Below are positions 47,942 to 56,853 of a stretch of 64,000 nt of DNA, in pieces. Source of the stretch: Rhizobium tumorigenes. GTDB lineage: Bacteria; Pseudomonadota; Alphaproteobacteria; Rhizobiales; Rhizobiaceae. Numbering within the stretch: the stretch's first letter is position 1; the number at the start of each line of letters is the position of its first letter. The translations under genes and the position numbers were made by a program. The stretch lies in assembly GCF_003240565.2 (NCBI RefSeq), contig NZ_CP117255.1:1860001-1924000 (forward strand), given 5' to 3'. The notes under the pieces were generated by a model that was not told the origin of the DNA, made no database searches, and saw only the letters and a list, made by a program, of their open reading frames with translations.

Positions 47942-48658
47942 TCAGGCAGCGCGGGACATCAGCCTGTGAGCTGCGATGCGCGCTGAGGATGTGAGCCGGA
48001 CGGGCAGTTTCGCCAACATCTCCTCCGCGAATTCGCTGGCATTGTGACGCGCCTTTTCGAGGTTGCTGACCCTGGCCGGATCGAGCGTCTGCAGCGTGCC
48101 GCCGACGTCGAAGATATCGCGGAAGGCCGAGCGTTCGACGATCGGCGTTTCCAGCACCGATACCTGACGTTGGTTGAGCAGCGTCTTGACGGTCTGCAGG
48201 GCACGGGTCGTTACCATCGAATTGACTCGAGTGAGCACCACGGAATGATCGATGTGGATGCCGCCCCTCTGTGCCAGGTATTGCAGCAGTTCCAGCACCT
48301 GCGCGCCGCCGCGAGCATCCATGGCGCAGCCCTGGATCGGGATCAGCACATGGTCCGACAGGCCGATAGCCGTTGCCAGCAGCGGAGTGCGCGTGCCCGG
48401 CAGGTCGATGATGAAATAATCGGTCGATGCCTGGTTCTCGCGGATATGCAGCGGCAGCGACGTCGCGGTGACGAAGTCGATCACGGAGATGTTGGCAACC
48501 GGCCCGGACATCTCGCTCCAGTGCGAAATCCAGTGCTGCGGATCGGCATCGAGAATGGTGACGCGATAGCCTCTGCGAGCCAGTTCGGTCGAAAGCAGCA
48601 GAACCGCAGTGGTTTTACCGGCGCCGCCCTTGGTATTGGCAAATGTGATGACTGGCAT
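47942..48658 (-). CDS. orphan ParA/MinD-like ATPase
   Basis: The 238-residue protein has the deviant Walker A motif of the ParA superfamily, ANTKGGAGKTTAVLLLS at about 7-23, followed by VTILDADPQHWISHW (Walker A' region), YFIIDLPGTRTPLL (Walker B) and VVLTRVNSM. It has no C-terminal amphipathic MinD helix that I can recognise and no ParB partner next to it. Such orphan ATPases position protein clusters, chromosomal loci or transfer machinery (VirC1 is one relative in Agrobacterium). A pair of inverted TTAACCAT octamers lies upstream. Confidence 0.85.
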   Translation of the reverse strand: MPVITFANTKGGAGKTTAVLLLSTELARRGYRVTILDADPQHWISHWSEMSGPVANISVIDFVTATSLPLHIRENQASTDYFIIDLPGTRTPLLATAIGLSDHVLIPIQGCAMDARGGAQVLELLQYLAQRGGIHIDHSVVLTRVNSMVTTRALQTVKTLLNQRQVSVLETPIVERSAFRDIFDVGGTLQTLDPARVSNLEKARHNASEFAEEMLAKLPVRLTSSARIAAHRLMSRAA

Positions 48659-48721
48659 GGTATGTCCTAGGCAAAGGGAGCTTCACCATCGCTCCGGCTT
48701 GCACCGGGGGTCATGGTGCGT

Positions 48722-48748
48722 TTAACCATCCTTTCGAATTATGGTTAA
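48722..48748. promoter_or_regulatory. inverted TTAACCAT pair upstream of the parA-like gene
   Basis: TTAACCAT at 48722-48729 and its reverse complement ATGGTTAA at 48741-48748 are separated by 11 bp. TTAACCAT is the octamer form of a CtrA site. The pair lies 64-90 bp before the parA-like start codon. The remaining intergenic sequence to 48877 has only a GC-rich hairpin near 48828-48852 that could terminate the alcohol dehydrogenase transcript. Confidence 0.45.
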
Positions 48749-48877
48749 CAAAGTACAAACGTCGCCACCCTCATTTCATGCGGACATTCTCATAATCACG
48801 TCGGAACAGCGATATAAAGCTGCGAGACCGGGAGCCCTTTCGCCTCCCCCGGCCGTCGTCTGGGCTCGCTCCAACGG

Positions 48878-50026
48878 CTAGAAGCAATCGCGAAACAGCG
48901 CCTTGGTGTTTTCCAGCGTCAGCGGAACAGGATTGCCGCCGGCGCTGGGATCTTCGATCGCCATGGCCGCAAGATCGTCGATCCTATCGCTGGCGATCCC
49001 CATTTTGGTGAGGTTATCCGGGACGCCGAGATCGGCCCGCAGCTGCAGCACGTAGTCGTAAAACCCGTCGAACCCGCCGGGAATTCCAAGATAGGCAGCA
49101 GCCCGGGCGATCTTCTCCTCGATCGGCTTCCTGTTGAACCGCAGCACAGCCGGCATGACGACCGCGTTGGTCATGCCATGGTGGGTATTGTAGACGGCGC
49201 CGATGGGGTGGGAAAGCGCGTGGATGGCGCCAAGCCCCTTCTGGAAGGCGACCGCACCCATGGCGGCAGCCGCCATCATGTTGGCGCGGGCCTCGAGATC
49301 GGTCCCTTCCCTGACTGCGCGCGGCAGGAACTCCTTCACCAGCCGCATGCCCTCGAGCGCGATACCGGCCGACATCGGATGATAGAAGGGCGAGGAGTAA
49401 GCCTCGAGGCAATGGGCAAAGGCATCCATGCCGGTGCCAACGGTGATGATCTTCGGCATCCCGACCGTCAGTTCCGGGTCGGAAATGACGACGCCGGGCA
49501 GGAACTTCGGGTGGAAGATGATCTTTTTGACATGCGTCACCGAATTGGTGATGACGCTGGCCCGGCCGACTTCCGAGCCCGTGCCCGCTGTGGTGGGCAC
49601 CGCAACGATGGGCGCGATACCGTCGACGTTGGCGCGCGTCCACCAGTCGCCGATATCCTCGAAATCCCACACCGGGCGCGTCTGCGCCACCATGAAGGCG
49701 ACGCACTTGCCGAGATCGAGGCCAGAGCCACCACCGAAGGCGACGACACCATCATGGCCGCCATCCTTGAAGGCCTTGACGCCGGCTTCCAGGTTCTTCT
49801 CGTTCGGGTTCGGGTCGACTTCGGCAAACATCGCCCGCCCGAGGCCCGCTTCTTCCAGAATGTCGAGAGCCGTCTTTGTGATCGCCATGGTCGCGAGACC
49901 ACGGTCGGTAATGAACAGCGGCTTCTTCATTCCGAGGCTCTTGCAGGCCTCGGCCAGCTCCGAAATACGGCCACGGCCGAGCTTCAGGGAGGTCGGATAG
50001 CTCCAGTTGGCAGTAATCGCGCTCAT
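48878..50026 (-). CDS. iron-containing alcohol dehydrogenase (group III)
   Basis: About 382 residues, cytoplasmic NAD-dependent dehydrogenase. Motifs: FITDRGLATMAITKTAL, the cofactor loop VAFGGGSGLDLGK, VPTTAGTGSEVGRASVI, the metal site region GTGMDAFAHCLEAYSSP and HALSHPIGAVYNTHHGMTN with the Fe-binding histidines. ATG 50026 was chosen because it overlaps the aldehyde dehydrogenase stop as ATGA; a longer upstream frame is part of the ALDH gene in another frame. With the ALDH it would interconvert an alcohol, its aldehyde and the acid. The substrate is unknown. Confidence 0.92.
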   Translation of the reverse strand: MSAITANWSYPTSLKLGRGRISELAEACKSLGMKKPLFITDRGLATMAITKTALDILEEAGLGRAMFAEVDPNPNEKNLEAGVKAFKDGGHDGVVAFGGGSGLDLGKCVAFMVAQTRPVWDFEDIGDWWTRANVDGIAPIVAVPTTAGTGSEVGRASVITNSVTHVKKIIFHPKFLPGVVISDPELTVGMPKIITVGTGMDAFAHCLEAYSSPFYHPMSAGIALEGMRLVKEFLPRAVREGTDLEARANMMAAAAMGAVAFQKGLGAIHALSHPIGAVYNTHHGMTNAVVMPAVLRFNRKPIEEKIARAAAYLGIPGGFDGFYDYVLQLRADLGVPDNLTKMGIASDRIDDLAAMAIEDPSAGGNPVPLTLENTKALFRDCF

Positions 50027-51408
50027 GCTGTCACCTTCTTCAGATGGTAGGATTTGGGACGTGTCAGATTGTGGAAGCCAAGTACGGACAGCGAGCCGCC
50101 ACGACCCGTTTGCTTGACGCCGGTCCAGCAAAGCGCCGGATCGAGATAGTCGGCGCGGTTCATGAACACGGTGCCGGTCTCGATCTCGCGGCCGAGCCGG
50201 GCGGCCCGATCCGCATCCTTTGTCCAGAGCGAGACCGTCAGGCCGTATTGGCTGTCGTTCATCAGTTCGAGCGCCTCGGCATCGCTTTTCACCTTCATGA
50301 TACCGACCGCCGGACCGAAGGTCTCCTCGCGCATGAACGCCATGGAGTGATCGACATCGACGAGGATCTGTGGCGCGAGATAGGCACCGCCGTCATCGGC
50401 CGGAAATAGTTTCGGATCCACAAGTGCCTTGGCACCCTTGCCGACCGCATCGGCAATCTGTTCGCGGACGACCTTGGCAAACCGCTTGTGCGCCATCGGC
50501 CCGAGCGTCGTTTCCGGGTCGAGCGGATTGCCGAGCTTGTAGTTCGATACCCAGGCAACGGACTTTTCGACGAAGGCATCATAGAGGGTTTCGTTGACGT
50601 AGATACGCTCGATGCCGCAGCAGCACTGGCCGGAGTTGAACGTCGCCCCGTCCATCAGCGTGTCGACAGCGGCATCGAGATCGGCATCCTCCATCACGTA
50701 GCCTGGATCCTTGCCGCCAAGCTCCAGGCCAAGGCCGGTAAAGGTGCCGGCCGCAGCGCGCTCGACGGCGCGACCGCCTGCGACCGAACCGGTGAAATTG
50801 ATGAAATTGAAGCTGCCTTCGGAGATCAGTGCGTCGGCGATATCGTGCTCGAGAAAGACATTCTGGAACACATCGGCAGGCACGCCGGCCTCGACAAAGG
50901 CCTGCACCATGCGTTCGCCGACCAATAGCGTCTGGGCCGCATGCTTCAGAATGATGACGTTGCCAGCCATCAGCGCCGGGGCAATCGTGTTGATCGCCGT
51001 CATGTAGGGGTAGTTCCAGGGCGCGATGACGAAGACGACGCCGTGGGCCTCGCGCTCGATGCGGCGCTCGAAGGTTGCGCTGTCCTCGACCACCAGCGGC
51101 GCCAGCGCGTCGGCTGCAATGGCCGCGACATAGTTCGAGCGCTCGTTGAAGCCGCGGAACTCGCCGCCATACTTGATCGGCCGTCCCATCTGCCAGGCCA
51201 GTTCCGGCACCACGTCATCGACCATCTCGTTCAGCCGCGCCACGCCCTTCATCACCAGTTGCACGCGGTCTTCAAGCGGCCGCCGCGCCCAGTCCTTTTG
51301 CGCCTTGCGGGCGCGGGCTACCGCCTCCCTCGCTGCCTCCAGCGACAGGCCGGGGCGCTCGGCATAGACCTCGCCGTTAACCGGCGAAATGCATTGAATC
51401 ATGCTCAT
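50023..51408 (-). CDS. NAD-dependent aldehyde dehydrogenase
   Basis: About 461 residues. Hallmarks: VIAPWNYPYMTAINTIAPAL, AGNVIILKHAAQTLLVGE, NFTGSVAGGRAVE, LELGGKDPGYVMEDADLD with the general-base glutamate, the nucleophile region NSGQCCCGIERIYV, and EETFGPAVGIMKV near the C-terminus. The lysine-histidine replacement in the PxxQxx-type loop (KHAAQT) fits the family of lactaldehyde/betaine-type enzymes, but specificity is unclear. ATG 51408 has GGAG 8 bases upstream. It overlaps the alcohol dehydrogenase gene by 4 bp. Confidence 0.92.
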   Translation of the reverse strand: MSMIQCISPVNGEVYAERPGLSLEAAREAVARARKAQKDWARRPLEDRVQLVMKGVARLNEMVDDVVPELAWQMGRPIKYGGEFRGFNERSNYVAAIAADALAPLVVEDSATFERRIEREAHGVVFVIAPWNYPYMTAINTIAPALMAGNVIILKHAAQTLLVGERMVQAFVEAGVPADVFQNVFLEHDIADALISEGSFNFINFTGSVAGGRAVERAAAGTFTGLGLELGGKDPGYVMEDADLDAAVDTLMDGATFNSGQCCCGIERIYVNETLYDAFVEKSVAWVSNYKLGNPLDPETTLGPMAHKRFAKVVREQIADAVGKGAKALVDPKLFPADDGGAYLAPQILVDVDHSMAFMREETFGPAVGIMKVKSDAEALELMNDSQYGLTVSLWTKDADRAARLGREIETGTVFMNRADYLDPALCWTGVKQTGRGGSLSVLGFHNLTRPKSYHLKKVTA

Positions 51409-51427
51409 TCTCTCTGCTCCAAAAGGC

Positions 51428-51600
51428 TCAACAAACCAATGTCTTGACGTGACCTGCGGCACCATAGGCAAGGATCGCACGGTCGCGGGTGATGATTGTC
51501 AGGTCGTGTTCGCGGGCGGTCGTTTGGCATGGCCAAGTGCCGCGAGGGCAAGTGGCAGCAGCGATACATTCCGAGCGCTGTCGATGTGTCCCATGACGGC
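51428..51600 (-). pseudogene. decayed C-terminal remnant of a VapC-like PIN toxin gene
   Basis: On the minus strand a short frame ends TTAREHDLTIITRDRAILAYG then AAGHVKTLVC and a stop, a typical end of rhizobial VapC-like PIN proteins. The sequence preceding it in the family continues in another frame as GHIDSARNVSLLPLALAALG and HAK. A single frameshift around 51528 would join the two parts. No start region, no catalytic N-terminal aspartate and no antitoxin gene are present. The remnant sits between the aldehyde dehydrogenase and glutamine-synthetase-like genes, suggesting an old insertion in the cluster. Confidence 0.5.
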
Positions 51601-51671
51601 CTTCAAAGATCGAGGGCAAGCCTAGCATAGTGCCTCTAAGGCAACAACAACGCACAACCATTGCGATTATC

Positions 51672-53042
51672 TCACGCCCGCTCGAACCCCCTCGCCACTT
51701 CCCAGTCCGTGACGCGTCGGTCAAAATCTTCCTGCTCCCATTCGCCTGCACGGGTATAGTGATCGATGACATCGTCGCCGAGGGCTGCGCGCAACATCTT
51801 CGATTGCGTCATGGCAACCGTTGCCTCCCGCAGGGTCCGGGGGACTTCGCGCACGTCGCGGGCGGCGTAGGCGTCGCCGACAAACGCCGGTTCCAGCGCC
51901 ATCTTTTTCTCGATCCCGTCAATGCCTGCCGCCAGTAGGGCCGCGAAGGCGAGGTAGGGATTGAGGTCCGAGCCACCGACGCGGCATTCGATGCGGATGG
52001 CTTTGCTGTCGGCGCCGCAAAGACGATAGCCGGCCGTACGGTTATCTGTGCTCCAGACGGCCTTGGTCGGCGCAAAAGTGCCCGCCACGAAGCGCTTGTA
52101 GGAGTTGATGTAGGGCGCCAGGAAATAGGTGATCTCGCCGGCATGGGCGAGTTGGCCGGCAATATAATGCTGCATCAGGGACGACATGCCGTGCTCGGCC
52201 TTTTCGTCGAAGAACAATGGTGTCTTGCCATCGACGCTCCACAGCGACTGGTGGACGTGCGACGAACTGCCGGCAGATGCGGCGCTCCACTTTGCAAGGA
52301 AGGTGATTGCCTTTCCCTGAGACCAGGCGATCTCCTTGCAGCCGTTCTTGATGATGACGTGCCGGTCCGCCATGGTCAGCGCGTCGGCATAGCGGACATT
52401 GATCTCTTCCTGCCCGGCCGATGCTTCTCCCTTGGAATTTTCGACCGGGATGCCGGCGCCCTGCAGGCCCTTGCGGATAGCGCGCATGACGCCTTCTTCC
52501 TTGGTCGTCTGGAAGATGTGGTAGTCTTCGTTATAGGCGCTGGCGAGCGGCAGGTTGCGATAGCCGGATGCCTGCGCCTGCTCGTAGCTCTGGTCGAACA
52601 GAAAGAATTCCAGCTCGGTCGCCATGAAGGCCTTCATGCCCATCGCTTCAAGCCCTGCCACCTGCTTCTTCAGAATGGCGCGCGGCGAATGCGGCACGTC
52701 GGCATGGGTGTGATGGTCGAGCACGTCGCAAAGCACCAGCGCCGTGCCCTCCAGCCACGGAATGCGGCGAAGTGTCGAAAGATCCGGCTTCATGGTGTAG
52801 TCGCCATAGCCCTTTTCCCAGCTTGTCGACGCATAGCCGGAGACGGTTTCCATCTCCATGTCGGTCGCCAGCAGGTAATTGCAGCTGTGGGTTTCCTTCC
52901 AGGCACTCTCGAGAAAAAACTCGGCCTGGAACCGCTTTCCCATCAGCCTGCCCTGCATATCCACCTGGCATGCGAGAACCGTGTCGATGCGCCCTTCGGC
53001 TACATCCTTCTTCAAATCGTCAAACGTATAGATGCTGCTCAT
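51672..53042 (-). CDS. glutamine synthetase-family ligase, gamma-glutamylamine synthetase-like
   Basis: The 456-residue protein has the GS beta-grasp N-terminus and catalytic barrel: DMQGRLMGKRFQAEFF, ATELEFFLFDQSYEQ (metal-binding glutamates), SKGEASAGQEEINVRYADAL, SSSHVHQSLWSVDG, SYKRFVAGTFAPTKAVW with the NRT-R loop following, and RIECRVGGSDLNPYLAFA. It is divergent from GlnA and resembles PuuA/GlnT-type ligases that attach glutamate to amines. The neighbours (amine-type APC permease, ALDH, N-formylglutamate amidohydrolase-like gene) fit an amine catabolic pathway by gamma-glutamylation. The exact amine is unknown. Confidence 0.85.
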   Translation of the reverse strand: MSSIYTFDDLKKDVAEGRIDTVLACQVDMQGRLMGKRFQAEFFLESAWKETHSCNYLLATDMEMETVSGYASTSWEKGYGDYTMKPDLSTLRRIPWLEGTALVLCDVLDHHTHADVPHSPRAILKKQVAGLEAMGMKAFMATELEFFLFDQSYEQAQASGYRNLPLASAYNEDYHIFQTTKEEGVMRAIRKGLQGAGIPVENSKGEASAGQEEINVRYADALTMADRHVIIKNGCKEIAWSQGKAITFLAKWSAASAGSSSHVHQSLWSVDGKTPLFFDEKAEHGMSSLMQHYIAGQLAHAGEITYFLAPYINSYKRFVAGTFAPTKAVWSTDNRTAGYRLCGADSKAIRIECRVGGSDLNPYLAFAALLAAGIDGIEKKMALEPAFVGDAYAARDVREVPRTLREATVAMTQSKMLRAALGDDVIDHYTRAGEWEQEDFDRRVTDWEVARGFERA

Positions 53043-53159
53043 AAAATCCGCCCTGACCCTTTAAATTCTGCGATCTCGTCGGTTCTTGCGCCCGACGCCC
53101 CTGCCGACCGCCCTGTCGAGGAGCCGCCCAAAGGCGACCCCTCATGGCTCGATTATCGC

Positions 53160-54731
53160 TCAGATTTCCCCGACTGCCTTCTCGGCAGCAGCAATGCTTG
53201 CCGCGCGACGGGCGACTTCCTCGCCGATCGGTGGCCCCTTGAAGCGCCGGTTCTCGAAGACCAGCCAGACGATGGCCGTCAGCACGAGAAAGCCGACGGT
53301 GATGTAGAGTGCCCAGTCGTTCGGCGGCTGTACGCCGATAACGAACATCACCACCATCGAGATCAGCGCCAGCACCGCCACGACGCGGAACAAGGTCGGA
53401 CCGATGCTCCATGGACCCATTTTAGGCCATTTCGGCGTGCCGTAGGCCAAAAGTCCGAGGCCGATCGGAACGGCGAAAGAGAGGAACAGGAAGATGACGG
53501 TGCAAGACACGACGATGGCATAGGCCGAGGATTCGCCGATGGTGATCACCGAGGTGAGCCAGACGAACAGCACCGAGAGTATCGATCCCGTCCAGATCGC
53601 CGCAACCGGCGTGCGGAACTTGGGGCTGACCTTGGCAAGCGTGCTGGAGCCCGGAAGGCCCTTGTCACGCGAGAAGGCATAGATCATCCGCGACACGGAT
53701 GTCACTGTCGCCAGACCGCAGAGGAACTGCGATACGAAGATGGCGATGTAGAGGATGATCTTGACGGTCGGGTTGACCTGGCTGTCCATCGCCCAGAAAA
53801 ACACGTTCCAGCCCTGCTTTGCTGCGTCTTCCATGTTGGGCAGCACCAGAACGAAGGCGCACAGCATGATGTAGCCGATGACCGAGGCCCAGACTGCAGC
53901 AGAGACCATGCCCTTCGGCACCGAGACGGATGCCTTCACGGTTTCTTCCGATGTATGGGCCGAGGCGTCGTAGCCGGTGATGGTGTAGATCGGCAGCAGC
54001 AGGCCGAGCGCAAAGACCCAGGCACCCGAGACGGCCGGCCAGACCGGCGGCCCGCTCTGTGTTCCGTCCGCAGCCATCGTCGCCAATCCAGAATAGTTGG
54101 TGAAGGTGAACAACCGCGAGAACTCGTAGGACGGTGCGCAGATCAGGCACACCACGGTCAGCGCCAGAGCCGCGCCGAGGATGAGATAGCCGGACATGTC
54201 CGTGAGCTTGGCGGTGAGCCCGATACCCATGTGGTTGACCAGCGCCATGACGGCGGTGATCACGGCAACGAAGGTGATACGCACCACCACCGTATCCTCC
54301 ATGCCGAAATAGGTGCCGAACGCACCGAAGAAGAAGTAATAGGTGCCGACATTGATGGCACCGAGAACGGTGATCAGGCCGAGCAGGTTGAGCCAGGCGG
54401 ACAGCCAGCCTGTGAAGCGGTTGCCGAGGATGGAGCCCCAGTGATAGAGGCCACCGGCTGTGGGATAGGCCGACGAAATCTGCGCCAGAGCCAGCGCGAA
54501 GAAGATCGACATCAGGCAACCGACCGGCCAGCCGATGCCGATGGCGATGCCGCCTGCGCCGGACGTCGCCTGCGCCAGCGAATTGATGCCCCCCGACATG
54601 ATGCAAATAATGGAAAATGAAATCGCGAAATTCGAGAACGAACTCATCCGTCGCTCGAGCTCCTGGGCGTAGCCCATGGAGTGCAGGATGCCGACATCCT
54701 GCTTCTTATCCAATTCGGTATAATCCGACAT
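53160..54731 (-). CDS. APC-superfamily amino acid/amine permease
   Basis: About 523 residues with about twelve membrane segments. The N-terminus LERRMSSFSNFAISFSIICI and MSGGINSLAQATSGAGG are typical of the amino acid-polyamine-organocation family (GABA/putrescine permease group), followed by SSAYPTAGGLYHWGSILGNR and GYDASAHTSEETVKASVSVP, the conserved APC helix region. ATG 54731 was chosen over an upstream start at 54749. It should import the substrate of the adjacent ligase. It lies 117 bp upstream of the GS-like gene on the same strand. Confidence 0.92.
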   Translation of the reverse strand: MSDYTELDKKQDVGILHSMGYAQELERRMSSFSNFAISFSIICIMSGGINSLAQATSGAGGIAIGIGWPVGCLMSIFFALALAQISSAYPTAGGLYHWGSILGNRFTGWLSAWLNLLGLITVLGAINVGTYYFFFGAFGTYFGMEDTVVVRITFVAVITAVMALVNHMGIGLTAKLTDMSGYLILGAALALTVVCLICAPSYEFSRLFTFTNYSGLATMAADGTQSGPPVWPAVSGAWVFALGLLLPIYTITGYDASAHTSEETVKASVSVPKGMVSAAVWASVIGYIMLCAFVLVLPNMEDAAKQGWNVFFWAMDSQVNPTVKIILYIAIFVSQFLCGLATVTSVSRMIYAFSRDKGLPGSSTLAKVSPKFRTPVAAIWTGSILSVLFVWLTSVITIGESSAYAIVVSCTVIFLFLSFAVPIGLGLLAYGTPKWPKMGPWSIGPTLFRVVAVLALISMVVMFVIGVQPPNDWALYITVGFLVLTAIVWLVFENRRFKGPPIGEEVARRAASIAAAEKAVGEI

Positions 54732-54847
54732 GTGAAACGTCCCCTTCAACCGAAAGTCCGCGGAATTGCGGACCGTCCCCTTTTATGGCGTGGCAAATAT
54801 GTTGCCCCGCCTGCCGCAGTTTGACTGTTCCCCGGGGTCTTTATTGT

Positions 54848-55615
54848 TCAGGCGTCCAGGCTACGCTGGATCAGCCCTGTCAGATAATCGGCCATGACCC
54901 CTTGGCCGACATCATCCACGATCAGGTCGTTGCGGACCTCGATCATGACATTCTTCAAATGGTTCGATACGCCGTGTAGTTGCAACGTGTGGGTAACCCC
55001 ATGTTGCGGACCGTAGGGCTGGTTTCGCTCTGTTCGATAGAGCGACGCGTCGCCTGTCAGCGCCAGCATGCGGTTCGCCAGCCGGTCATCCGTATCGTGC
55101 AGGATGCCGAGCTCGACCTCACGGTACTGGCCGTTATAAATCGGCGTAAAACTGTGAATTGTGACAATGACGCTGGCCATTCCCAGCGCCGTCCGGCGCG
55201 ACAACAAATCGCGGATACGTTGATGAAACGGCAGATACAGCGCGTCGGTCCGCGCCCTGCGCTCCTCGCTATCCAGCTGTCGATTGCCCGGAATATCATA
55301 GATTTCGCTTACCTCCGGCATGGCTGCGGGAGAGCCCGGCGGACGGTTGCAATCGTAGATCAGCCGCGAAAAGCGCTGGTAGATCAGAGGCGCATCGAGA
55401 TTGCGAGAGAGGCCCCTCGCAACCGCCAAAGCGCCCGGATCCCAAGCGATGTGGCTGTTCCGTGCATCTTCGGAAAGGCCGAGATCGCCGAAGCGCTCCG
55501 GCAACCGGGAGGATGCGTGCTCACAGATAACCACAACCGGGCTGCGCCCATCGGGCCGCTCGACAGCAACGCATTCCCCTTCTTGTTCGCTCAGCACAGC
55601 CTGATGCATCAGCAT
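54848..55615 (-). CDS. N-formylglutamate amidohydrolase-family protein
   Basis: About 255 residues. The FGase signature VVVICEHASSRLPERFGDLG with the metal-binding His is followed by AWDPGALAVARGLSR, SRLIYDCNRPPGS, YLPFHQRIRDLLSRR, TIHSFTPIYNG and VMIEVRNDLI, all found in the HutG-like zinc-amidohydrolase family. It would remove an acyl or glutamyl group from an amino acid. Start ATG 55615 was preferred because it gives the usual N-terminus, although an in-frame GTG at 55651 would add 12 residues. It shares its promoter region with the divergent RpiR regulator. Confidence 0.85.
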   Translation of the reverse strand: MLMHQAVLSEQEGECVAVERPDGRSPVVVICEHASSRLPERFGDLGLSEDARNSHIAWDPGALAVARGLSRNLDAPLIYQRFSRLIYDCNRPPGSPAAMPEVSEIYDIPGNRQLDSEERRARTDALYLPFHQRIRDLLSRRTALGMASVIVTIHSFTPIYNGQYREVELGILHDTDDRLANRMLALTGDASLYRTERNQPYGPQHGVTHTLQLHGVSNHLKNVMIEVRNDLIVDDVGQGVMADYLTGLIQRSLDA

Positions 55616-55793
55616 CCCGGGCCCCCACCCAAAGTTTAACAGAACCTTCACAGAAAAGAATTCTTCAGCTTATGGCGAGTGTCAACCGTAAACTGAAATT
55701 ATCTCTTCAATTTAGACATTGACTCGATATGTGACAGCGTTGTTTAAAGTGTCATGGAGACAGGCAAAGACCGTCCCTGGGGGCTAAAACAGA

Positions 55794-56666
55794 GTGATCA
55801 ACGCATCGAAAACCGTGGCTGACGTTATCCATGCCCATTTCGATGGGCTGACACGGGCCGAGAAGCAATTGGCGGAAAGCCTGCTGGACAATTACCCTGT
55901 CTCGGGCTTGGGAAGTATCACCACGGTTGCAGAAAATGCACGTGTCTCGACGCCGACCGTCGCACGCATGGTGCAGAAACTCGGCTTCAAGGGCTATCCG
56001 GAATTCCAGTCCCATCTGCACCAGGAGGTCGAGGCAACGATCTCCAATCCACTGACAAAACGCGGGCGCTGGGCAAGCAATGCTCCGGGCACGCACATTC
56101 TCAATCGCTTCGCCGATGCCATCAGCGCCAACCTGCGCCAGACGCTCACCGATCTCGATACCGCTACCTTCGACAGCGTCGTCTCTCTGCTTTGCGAGAG
56201 CCGACGCGAGCTCTATTTCGTCGGCGGACGCATCACCGGCGCACTGGCAGAATACTTCTTTACGCACATGCAGGTGATCCGCGCCAACACGACGCTGCTG
56301 TCCGCCAATTCGAGTTCATGGCCGCAATATGTGCTCAACATGAACCCCGGCGACCTGCTCATCATCTTCGACATCAGGCGCTATGAGCTTGAAATGGTGA
56401 GCCTGGCGGCAGCCGCCCGCCGCCGCGGCGCCGAGATCATCGTCTTTACGGACCAGTGGGCCTCTCCCGCCTCCAAACATGCAAAACATACCTTTCGCGT
56501 CCAGATCGAGGCGCCGTCCGCCTGGGACTCCTCTGTGGTGACACTGTTCATCGTCGAGGCTCTTATCGAGGCCGTCCAGAACTCGACCTGGGACGAGACG
56601 AGCGAGCGCATGAAGACACTGGAAGGCCTGTTCGAACAGACCAAGCTCTTTCGTAAAATCGGCTAG
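55794..56666 (+). CDS. MurR/RpiR-family transcriptional regulator
   Basis: The 290-residue protein has an N-terminal RpiR helix-turn-helix (LTRAEKQLAESLLDNYPVSG, ENARVSTPTVARMVQKLGFK) and a C-terminal SIS domain at about 125-260 (RELYFVGGRITGALAEYF, GDLLIIFDIRRYELEMVSLA, ADIIVFT-like RGAEIIVFTDQW). RpiR regulators bind sugar-phosphate or amino-acid ligands through the SIS domain. It starts at a GTG with no strong ribosome-binding site. It is divergent from the catabolic cluster and upstream of the ABC operon, so it may control both. An inverted TGAA-N8-TTCA element lies at 55694-55709, inside the shared intergenic region. Confidence 0.9.
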   Translation: MINASKTVADVIHAHFDGLTRAEKQLAESLLDNYPVSGLGSITTVAENARVSTPTVARMVQKLGFKGYPEFQSHLHQEVEATISNPLTKRGRWASNAPGTHILNRFADAISANLRQTLTDLDTATFDSVVSLLCESRRELYFVGGRITGALAEYFFTHMQVIRANTTLLSANSSSWPQYVLNMNPGDLLIIFDIRRYELEMVSLAAAARRRGAEIIVFTDQWASPASKHAKHTFRVQIEAPSAWDSSVVTLFIVEALIEAVQNSTWDETSERMKTLEGLFEQTKLFRKIG

Positions 56667-56853
56667 AGGAGAAGAAAAAAGGTCGGCAACACGACCACGC
56701 CGAAAACCGCTGACGCCATCGATATTCGAGCGCAGGGAGACGCGCCGACATCCCGGCAATTTCCCGCAAATCGAGTGCAAAACAACCGTCACACAAGCTT
56801 CACGCAATGTCATTAACAGCTTCGCCAGACACTGAAGATCAAGGAGAACAACA

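Noticed and set aside
52143..54620. An 825-codon open frame on the plus strand
   Set aside because: It is antisense to the GS-like ligase and APC permease genes, whose motifs are unmistakable on the minus strand. The product is rich in Arg, Asp, His and Gln without domains, a normal by-product of GC-rich codon bias.
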